This document shows, piece after piece, positions 20,142 through 25,479 of a stretch of DNA of 25,479 nucleotides (positions are counted from its first letter, which is position 1; each line of letters starts with the position of its first letter). The stretch spans positions 1 to 25,479 of the IMG/VR virus record IMGVR_UViG_3300043399_000515, one strand, 5' to 3'. Below the pieces are notes generated by a model. It had not been told where the DNA came from. It did no database searches and worked only from the letters and a program-made list of their open reading frames with translations. Source of the DNA: a virus. The translations under genes were made by a program, and so were the position numbers.

Positions 20142-21559
20142 CGCGCGCCGCCCGGCTCAAAGTCATAATCGAGCGCCTGTACATAATTCCACTCGGTTGC
20201 AGCCGCCACGCGAAGGCTGGTCGAGATATAACGCCCGGTAGTGCGCAGCGGCATGATGCCCGAAGCCTGTAGCGTCGAACCTGCCGTCAGGCTGTTAGTG
20301 TCTCCAAGCCGCGCCTTGGCATCGACAGAGAGCGACATGCCGGAAACCGCGTCCGTAATCGGGCGAACAGAGCGCATCCGCGTCACCCGTCCCGGCGTGA
20401 ACTGGTTAAAGCCCAAGTCCATCCGCGCGGCCAGTTTGTCGCCGGTCAGCGTGCCGATCTTGTGCGCAGAACTGACGCAATAGAGCCGGGGATTGCCCCC
20501 ACTCCACCGGGGGTCATCCAGCGTGTAAGGCATGGTGTCCAGATTGGTATAGGTCACCGCCAAATCATCCAACCCGATGGACGTGGTAAAGCCCGGCATG
20601 ATGCCCGTTATGGGCAGGGACATGGTGGACCAGCGGTCTAGCTCGAAATTGTAAATCCACACCGTGCCGGGAGCGCCTGGAACACACCAGAACACCAGCT
20701 TGTTCTGCGGGTCAACCGCCGTATAAAGCCCGGTAAAGTCATCGCGCGCGACCGCCTCGATAAAGGTGCGATCAACCTTTTCAGAGCCAATCGGCTTCAG
20801 CACCTGCCCGTCATCCAGTGCCATGAAGCCCCGGTCGGACAGAAAGAAAATCGTGCGCCCTGCCTGCGCCACCGAGGACCCTGAAGCGCATCCGAAATTG
20901 CTGGATACCTCGTCAAACTGGAATGGCGCGTCGGAATCGCCAGTACGCGTCATCCGCATGATGCGCTCGCGCTGGAGAACAATGCCGTACTCACCCCCGG
21001 CGATGGCCATCACCGAGCCGCCCGACTGCATTGGCAGAGAACCAGCCTGATTAACGCCGTCCGTCCAGCCCGTGTAATCCCGAAAGGCGGACCACTGGAC
21101 CAGCGAAATATCGCCGCCCGCCTGCCCGATTACGAGATAATCGCCGACCACCGCAATGGTAGCCCCAGTCGGAGCCGTCGCCAGCGCATTGGCCGTGCCG
21201 CCCGCCAGATCGACCGCGCGCGTGGTGGATCCGTTCACGGTAATGACGTAATCGCCAAACTGTGCAAACTTCCAGCGGTTGCCGATAGTCAGGCCGTTAA
21301 CCAACGTGGTCCATGACCCATCGGATTCCAGTTGATACAACCCCGCAGCGGTGCCAGCCAAAAGGTAGGCCGTGCCATCCGTTGCGATGGCGCTATACCC
21401 ACCCAGGAAGGCAGCCCCGAGCGCGTCACTGATCTCGTACAGGCTGCCGATGGAGCGATAGCCGTCCTGTGCCGGGAAGACGTTTTCCGCCCTCAGAAGC
21501 ACGCCGCTATTATTGGACTGGTCCGGCAGATAGGCCGGAAGCGTAACCCGTTCTATCAT
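20138..21559 (-). CDS. P22 gp10-like packaged-DNA stabilisation / tail hub protein
   Basis: A 473-residue protein from ATG 21559. The opening RVTLPAYLPDQSNNSGVLLR followed by AENVFPAQDGYRSI is the signature start of the phage stabilisation-protein family related to P22 gp10. The body contains propeller-like strands (YVITVNGSTTRAVDL, DYLVIGQAGGDISLVQWSAF). It would close the portal after packaging and attach the tail. It is followed at once by the tail fibre gene and preceded by the adaptor gene, the order expected for such a tail machine. It is of similar length to P22 gp10 (472 residues). Confidence 0.75.
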   Translation of the reverse strand: MIERVTLPAYLPDQSNNSGVLLRAENVFPAQDGYRSIGSLYEISDALGAAFLGGYSAIATDGTAYLLAGTAAGLYQLESDGSWTTLVNGLTIGNRWKFAQFGDYVITVNGSTTRAVDLAGGTANALATAPTGATIAVVGDYLVIGQAGGDISLVQWSAFRDYTGWTDGVNQAGSLPMQSGGSVMAIAGGEYGIVLQRERIMRMTRTGDSDAPFQFDEVSSNFGCASGSSVAQAGRTIFFLSDRGFMALDDGQVLKPIGSEKVDRTFIEAVARDDFTGLYTAVDPQNKLVFWCVPGAPGTVWIYNFELDRWSTMSLPITGIMPGFTTSIGLDDLAVTYTNLDTMPYTLDDPRWSGGNPRLYCVSSAHKIGTLTGDKLAARMDLGFNQFTPGRVTRMRSVRPITDAVSGMSLSVDAKARLGDTNSLTAGSTLQASGIMPLRTTGRYISTSLRVAAATEWNYVQALDYDFEPGGAR

Positions 21560-22248
21560 ACCATGTCCGCAAGATCGGTGCGCAATTGCCTGCGAACCGG
21601 AGGCGTAGGATAGGCCGTCAAAACCTGCTGCAAGCGGCTATCGAACAGGTCGAACCACTGCGCAGCCGTTTCCTTGTCGGGAAGGAACGTGTTCGCGTGG
21701 AACATCATTCCGTAAAGGTAAATATCCGAATGGTGCGCAAGGAACCAGTTGGACTGGTTAGCCGACGACAGGGCCGGAAGCCTCGCATAATAGAGCAGGC
21801 TTCCGGCGTAACTCACATCAGGGACGGGATAGACCCGCATTTCGCCGTCGATCACCGCACCGACTTCTGGTTCCCCGGTGTAGTCAACCGTAGTGGAGAA
21901 CAGCCATTCGTTAGGGACCGGATTGGCCGCATCATCGACCAGGCCCACGTGATCGACAAAGCGCAAGGACTTGCGCTCATCATAGGTGTTTTCAAAGTCG
22001 AGTGTCTGGACCTTCATTAGGTCGTCAGGCAGATCGACATATTCCGCATCGAGCGCGATGGTCTGCCGCGTCAGTTGCGGGCGAACCGGGCGCAGGGCAA
22101 GGCGGCGATTGATCTCGGATTCGACCAGCCCAACCCAGCCCCCGAGCTGCGTCGTGTCAACCTGCCCATCCAGATAGTCGGAAATGGCCGCAACCAGCGT
22201 GTCATAGCTATCATAGCCCGCTGAAGGGACTTGTATCGCAATAGCCAT
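21556..22248 (-). CDS. Head-to-tail adaptor (gp4/gp11-like)
   Basis: A 230-residue protein from ATG 22248, right after the previous stop (TAAATG). GWVGLVESEINRRLALRPVR, YVDLPDDLMKVQTLDF and FLAHHSDIYLYGMMFHANTF are features I know from the adaptor family of podophages, in which 'E-x-x-i-x-R-x-l', 'lP-x-D' and 'yl..a.l.ea..fl' form the conserved helices. It should bind the portal ring after DNA packaging and accept the gp10-like protein. Overlap with the gp10-like gene is four bases. Confidence 0.75.
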   Translation of the reverse strand: MAIAIQVPSAGYDSYDTLVAAISDYLDGQVDTTQLGGWVGLVESEINRRLALRPVRPQLTRQTIALDAEYVDLPDDLMKVQTLDFENTYDERKSLRFVDHVGLVDDAANPVPNEWLFSTTVDYTGEPEVGAVIDGEMRVYPVPDVSYAGSLLYYARLPALSSANQSNWFLAHHSDIYLYGMMFHANTFLPDKETAAQWFDLFDSRLQQVLTAYPTPPVRRQLRTDLADMV

Positions 22249-22911
22249 TTAACGCCCCCGCAACCAGTCGCCCAAATGGCCTTCAAATGTCTTGAATCCG
22301 ACATGCCCCAACTTGGCCTCGGGATTGACCCAAACCTTGCCGCCCATGTCGGTCCAGCGGCGGCAAAAGGCGTAATCCTCGCCCATCTTGTGCTTACCGA
22401 TGCGGTAATCCGCGAACAGCGCCCAAGCCCTCTGATCCGGGGCCGTTTCGACGTAGAATTCGCTGTCAGGGTATTGCGCGACCATCGCTTCCAATTGCCT
22501 GCGGCTCAATTTCATGAACCCGGCAGGCACACCCGCCACCTCAAGCAAGCCCGTCTCCGGGTCAGCCTGCAATTCCGGCCTGTCGAGCCATTTGACGCTA
22601 TAAGCGATAGGGTCCCGGCGCTGCGGATAGATGCAGGCCACCATGTCAACCGGAGAATCCACCAGCCTCAGGAGCGCGCCCGCTTCCCAGCAGACATCAC
22701 TATCAATGAAGACCAGTGTATCGCATTCGCTGGCAAGGAACTTGGCAACAATCAGCGCCCGCGCATCGGCAATCAGCGCGTTGCCGCACTCATCCATCAG
22801 CGTCCAGTCATCACCCCGCGCCTGAAGCGCCAGAAGGTCGGTGAACAGGGAGCGCATGGTGCCAAGATGAATTGTCCCGCTATAGGCGGGGATGGCGACC
22901 ATCACTTTCAT
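22249..22911 (-). CDS. GT-A fold glycosyltransferase (GT2-like)
   Basis: A 220-residue enzyme candidate. I use ATG 22911, which overlaps the upstream stop and has GAGGT before it, rather than the GTG six bases earlier. It begins MKVMVAIPAYSGTIHLGT, the first strand of a GT-A domain, and has CDTLVFIDSDVCWEAGAL with the metal-binding DSD motif. VDMVACIYPQRRDPIAYSVK, GVPAGFMKLSRRQLEAM and a C-terminal GEDYAFCRRW (E-D near the end as general base region) complete the domain. The sugar and acceptor are unknown. It lies between head and tail genes next to a methyltransferase, suggesting virion-protein or envelope modification. Confidence 0.8.
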   Translation of the reverse strand: MKVMVAIPAYSGTIHLGTMRSLFTDLLALQARGDDWTLMDECGNALIADARALIVAKFLASECDTLVFIDSDVCWEAGALLRLVDSPVDMVACIYPQRRDPIAYSVKWLDRPELQADPETGLLEVAGVPAGFMKLSRRQLEAMVAQYPDSEFYVETAPDQRAWALFADYRIGKHKMGEDYAFCRRWTDMGGKVWVNPEAKLGHVGFKTFEGHLGDWLRGR

Positions 22912-23429
22912 GCACACCTCGAAGGCTTGACCGCCTGCAAGGCAAATTCCAGCACGTCGCCGGTTTCGCGCAGGTGGATGATGTCAAAATCAGCCCGGTA
23001 GCAAAAGCGGAAGTCCGACATCGCGGTCTTGCCGACTTGCGCATAGGAAGGCTGATGGAGGAAGGTGAAGCTTTCCTTGGGGATCACCCGCGTATGTGAT
23101 GGGTCGCCCCATGCCCACACAGATCCGGGAAGCGGAACCGTGCCGAACAGGATGCCCGCAGGCTTCAGCAGCCGCCAGAAGTCGCTAAACTGCCCGAAGA
23201 AGAACCTGTAATCGCCTTGCGTGCCGACATGCTCAAGACACTCATAGCAATGTATTTCGTCAAATGCCTCATCCGCGAAGGGGAGAGGAAAGACCGCCAT
23301 GTCGTGCACCACATCGGGCTTGTGATCGGCGTTGTAATCCAGAGTGGTCAGGGAGGACCATTCAGCCCTCCCATCCCTATGCAGCTTCTTGACGCGGCTA
23401 GAACCGCAGCCAAGTAGAAGCTCACTCAA
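22908..23429 (-). CDS. Class I SAM-dependent methyltransferase (Methyltransf_11-like)
   Basis: A 173-residue protein starting at TTG 23429, whose start overlaps the upstream stop (TTGA). The N-terminus SELLLGCGSSRVKKL is motif I of a class I methyltransferase. TTLDYNADHKPDVVHDM supplies the acidic residue that binds the SAM ribose. FDEIHCYECLEHV is motif IV, and LLKPAGILFGTVPLP follows as strand 5. This type methylates small molecules, sugars or proteins rather than DNA. The next gene is a glycosyltransferase, overlapping by four bases, so both probably act on the same substrate (inference). Confidence 0.8.
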   Translation of the reverse strand: MSELLLGCGSSRVKKLHRDGRAEWSSLTTLDYNADHKPDVVHDMAVFPLPFADEAFDEIHCYECLEHVGTQGDYRFFFGQFSDFWRLLKPAGILFGTVPLPGSVWAWGDPSHTRVIPKESFTFLHQPSYAQVGKTAMSDFRFCYRADFDIIHLRETGDVLEFALQAVKPSRCA

Positions 23430-23632
23430 GCAATAATCCCCACCGTCTGAAGGCGGGAGATGATCGAATTAACCGCCGTGGCAATATCCGTTGCCGTGGG
23501 GGTGGTGGCCAGCGTGGTCACAGCCGCGCCCTGCACAACCGGGGTTTTGCCGTAAAAGCCCACCTTGTCAGTAGACGAACGGCCAACGTTCACACCGTCA
23601 TCATTGCCGGTGCCGACATATTCAACAGCCAT
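23426..23632 (-). CDS. Small head decoration / head-fibre-like protein
   Basis: A 68-residue protein from ATG 23632, with GGAAGG eight bases upstream. The motif SSTDKVGFYGKTPVVQ is shared, as I remember, by small proteins encoded next to coat genes in many phages ('…d-k-i-g-FyG-x-tPv-x-Q'). A short Thr/Ala-rich linker and a C-terminal helix (ATAVNSIISRLQTVGII), probably trimerising, follow. It lies directly downstream of the coat gene but behind a terminator, so it should be made in smaller amounts. Confidence 0.6.
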   Translation of the reverse strand: MAVEYVGTGNDDGVNVGRSSTDKVGFYGKTPVVQGAAVTTLATTPTATDIATAVNSIISRLQTVGIIA

Positions 23633-23646
23633 AAGGCTATCCTTCC

Positions 23647-23671
23647 AAAAAGAAGGGGGCCGAAGCCCCCG
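23647..23671 (-). terminator. Strong UUCG-loop terminator after the coat gene
   Basis: On the minus strand GGGGGC-TTCG-GCCCCC (23670-23655) forms a six-base GC stem capped by the very stable UUCG tetraloop. TTCTTTTT follows immediately. It lies 8 bases after the coat gene stop and ends just before the ribosome-binding site of the decoration-like gene. Leftward read-through would supply all the later head and tail genes. Confidence 0.85.
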
Positions 23672-23677
23672 AGGTTA

Positions 23678-24868
23678 TCAGTTGAAGTGGAGGCGCGTGG
23701 CCCACTGCGGACGGAGCGTCTTGTAGCCATAGAGGACGTCGATTCGACACGGCAGGTTGTCGTTGTTGATGTCATACTGGCGCACGATGCGCAGGCTGAT
23801 ACCGTCCACGACTTCACGCTTGCCGAAGTCCACGCCACCCGGCATCACAAGGTCAGCCGTCACGAAGGTGAAGGCGTCCTTGTGGTACAGAAGCGAAGTG
23901 GTATCCGCACCCGAGGCCGTACCAGCGACCACAACGGACTTGCTCGCGCCCGCCGAAGCAATGCTGATATTCTGCTTTGCGCCCGAGGTAATCGGGGTAG
24001 GCGAAACAGACACGTTGCCCGCGCCGCCCGCATAGGCGGCAGTCACCACGAACTGCTGCAATACGCCGGTGCTCACCTTGGTTTCGGGGTGAACCGAAGT
24101 CACGCCCACGATGGTGAACACGTCGCCCAGCGCCAGAGTGCCAGTGCCGCCCGTAACCGCGATAGTAGCGGTGCCGGAGGTGATGCCCGTCGAGGTGTTG
24201 ACGACATAGGAGCCATCTTCCGAGCCGCAGGTGTGACCCGGCCACATGGTGTTTTCCATGAAGTCGAAGCCCGCCGCGCGGCCCATGTAGCCTTCCTTGT
24301 ATGCCTTGGAAAGCTGCGCCTGGTCGTTGAACAGGGTCTTGGTGTCCTGGATCAGATCCGCCATGTCCTGCGAGTTCAGGTTGGCCGTGCGGTCATTCAG
24401 CGGGGCGAGGCCGTTCTGCATCTTGACACGAGCATCCAGCACATCATTGTAAGCGATGGCCGAACCCGGCGTCCAAACCGAATTGTAAACGTCCTTGTAC
24501 ATCGACATGGCGTCATATTCGATGTTGGCCGCAAGCACCGTCATGGCAGGCTCAAGGATGCGCTTCGAGAAGTCATCCAGCGACATGGTAAGTTCAGCAG
24601 ACGAAAAGTTCACGTCCACACCCTTCTGGGTGGCGACAGTGAGGGTCTGGCTCTCTTCCGCCGTGTCCTGCACATCGATGGTCTTGCCGGTGCGAACCGT
24701 GTACTGGTTCGGTTCACGGATCTTCAGCGTGGTGCCGATCTTTGCGCCGGACTTGGCGAAACTGTCATCATACTGACGGTTGATCGAGCCGACAAAGTTC
24801 AGCTTCTGGTGGAGGATACGAAGGGCCTCGCGGGTCACCTTGGTATCGGTAAGGATGGTCTGCGTCAT
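23678..24868 (-). CDS. Major capsid protein, P22 gp5-like coat
   Basis: A 396-residue protein from ATG 24868. The N-terminal region (REALRILHQKLNFVGSINRQ, then YDDSFAKSGAKIGTTLKIRE) is characteristic of the P22 coat family within the HK97-fold capsids. An insertion-type domain is visible at residues about 220-320 (TLALGDVFTIVGVTSVHPET, GVLQQFVVTAAYAGGAG). The C-terminus (GISLRIVRQYDINNDNLPCR, then IDVLYGYKTLRPQWATRL) closes the fold. Length is close to P22 gp5 (430 residues). The scaffolding gene directly upstream and a terminator downstream fit high-level expression. Confidence 0.9.
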   Translation of the reverse strand: MTQTILTDTKVTREALRILHQKLNFVGSINRQYDDSFAKSGAKIGTTLKIREPNQYTVRTGKTIDVQDTAEESQTLTVATQKGVDVNFSSAELTMSLDDFSKRILEPAMTVLAANIEYDAMSMYKDVYNSVWTPGSAIAYNDVLDARVKMQNGLAPLNDRTANLNSQDMADLIQDTKTLFNDQAQLSKAYKEGYMGRAAGFDFMENTMWPGHTCGSEDGSYVVNTSTGITSGTATIAVTGGTGTLALGDVFTIVGVTSVHPETKVSTGVLQQFVVTAAYAGGAGNVSVSPTPITSGAKQNISIASAGASKSVVVAGTASGADTTSLLYHKDAFTFVTADLVMPGGVDFGKREVVDGISLRIVRQYDINNDNLPCRIDVLYGYKTLRPQWATRLHFN

Positions 24869-24907
24869 GGTGTAAAGTCCAACTAAGGGCGGCGAGTGCC
24901 TACCCGG

Positions 24908-25479
24908 TTATCGCTTGTTGACCTGTGCGTTGCGCTGCTTGATCCACTCATCAGCCGAAAGACGGTCATCCAGTCCCCGCTTGGGAACGGAGCCGCCCTT
25001 GACCTTTGCAGCGGGCTTTGCCTGCACTTGGGCCGGTTGCTTGGGTTTGGCGTTCATCGCGACGTAGGCCGTGTGCATCAACTTCACGAATTTCGGGTCT
25101 GTGACGCTTTCGAGATACGCACGCGGGAAACCAAACTGCTTTTCCCCGAACTCCATCAGAGTGATCGCCTTTTGAGCGCTCCAATCAGGAATATCGCGTT
25201 CCAGTTCGGCAATGCCTTGCTGTAGGCGCTCGGCGGTCACCCGCTGCGCTTCAGCCTCACGCCTTTGGACGGCTCCTGTTAGTTCGGTGTCGAGATTTGC
25301 ACGCTGCTGTTGCAGCAAGGTGTAATTGCGGAAATGGCTCTGTGCGGCCTGGAAGTCCTGTGCCTCCAGTTGATTCCAGTCCACATTCGCATATTGCGAA
25401 AGGGCCGCATCAACCGCGACCATTGCGGCCCGCGTGTTCAGTTCGTCATCACTGGCCTGCTTGACCTCGGTAATGGCGC
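24908..25479 (-). CDS. Scaffolding protein (C-terminal part, cut by window edge)
   Basis: The last 190 residues or so of a leftward gene that is open to the right edge of the window; the true start lies outside. The visible part is polar and helical, with a probable coiled coil (RREAEAQRVTAERLQQGIAE). It then has PDWSAQKAITLMEFGEKQFG and a basic C-terminus (LSADEWIKQRNAQVNKR). A charged, helical gene ending in a basic segment immediately before a P22-type coat gene is the expected scaffold, whose C-terminal helices bind coat subunits. No catalytic motif is seen. Confidence 0.75.
   Translation of the reverse strand, partial: AITEVKQASDDELNTRAAMVAVDAALSQYANVDWNQLEAQDFQAAQSHFRNYTLLQQQRANLDTELTGAVQRREAEAQRVTAERLQQGIAELERDIPDWSAQKAITLMEFGEKQFGFPRAYLESVTDPKFVKLMHTAYVAMNAKPKQPAQVQAKPAAKVKGGSVPKRGLDDRLSADEWIKQRNAQVNKR

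Noticed and set aside
23687-24886. 399-codon rightward ORF antisense to the coat gene
   Set aside because: Arg/His/Val-rich shadow of the capsid gene; the leftward frame has clear P22-coat features.

Overview
The window is a segment of a tailed-phage or prophage genome, most likely a short-tailed (podovirus-type) phage of a GC-rich alphaproteobacterium. A sphingomonad-like host is my inference from the style of the early proteins and the codon use. The evidence for a phage is a P22-type coat protein next to a scaffolding protein, a P22 gp10-like stabilisation protein, a portal-proximal adaptor, large ejection-type proteins, tail fibres, a GH24 endolysin and an overlapping spanin pair. I see no rRNA, tRNA, CRISPR array or insertion sequence.

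Layout. Positions 1-6347 are read rightward. They hold about 24 short, tightly packed genes, mostly joined by 4-base ATGA/GTGA or other short overlaps, so this is probably one early operon. Recognisable members are a C5-cytosine DNA methyltransferase (236-988) with a second convincing phage gene nested in another frame (390-920), a Lar-type restriction-alleviation zinc ribbon (2534-2854), a Gly-Tyr repeat protein built from 36 pure hexamers (1453-1668), several Cys-rich mini-proteins, an excisionase-like HTH protein (5130-5366) followed by what looks like a stump of an integrase gene, and a DUF551-like protein. A gene-free stretch (6348-6527) full of direct and inverted repeats separates this arm from the rest.

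Positions 6528-25479 are read leftward, apart from an HNH-nuclease fragment (9739-9951) and a doubtful mini-ORF (12751-12888). In transcription order (right to left) the genes are: scaffolding protein (cut by the window edge), P22-type coat, a UUCG-loop terminator, a small head-decoration-like protein, a SAM methyltransferase and a GT-A glycosyltransferase, gp4/gp11-like adaptor, gp10-like stabilisation protein, a 691-aa tail fibre, a GNAT-like protein, a set of ejection/internal-virion candidates including an M15 peptidase and an 846-aa protein, a terminator, three tail-fibre or tail-tip proteins, another terminator, and then the lysis arm: a coiled-coil/TM protein, an HTH-metallophosphoesterase fusion, a small unknown, endolysin, a holin-like two-TM protein, a 120-aa unknown and overlapping i-/o-spanins.

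How it works together. The rightward arm appears to serve takeover and protection of phage DNA (methylation, restriction alleviation) and perhaps a decayed lysogeny switch. The leftward arm builds the head, fills it with ejection proteins, makes the tail and lyses the host. The two arms converge on the repeat-rich gap. The most unusual items are the nested gene inside the methyltransferase, the repeat cluster in the convergence zone with related boxes next to the HTH/integrase relic, a probable ATT start codon for the phosphoesterase gene, and the glycosyltransferase/methyltransferase pair embedded in the head module. All family calls come from reading motifs by eye; no database search was run.
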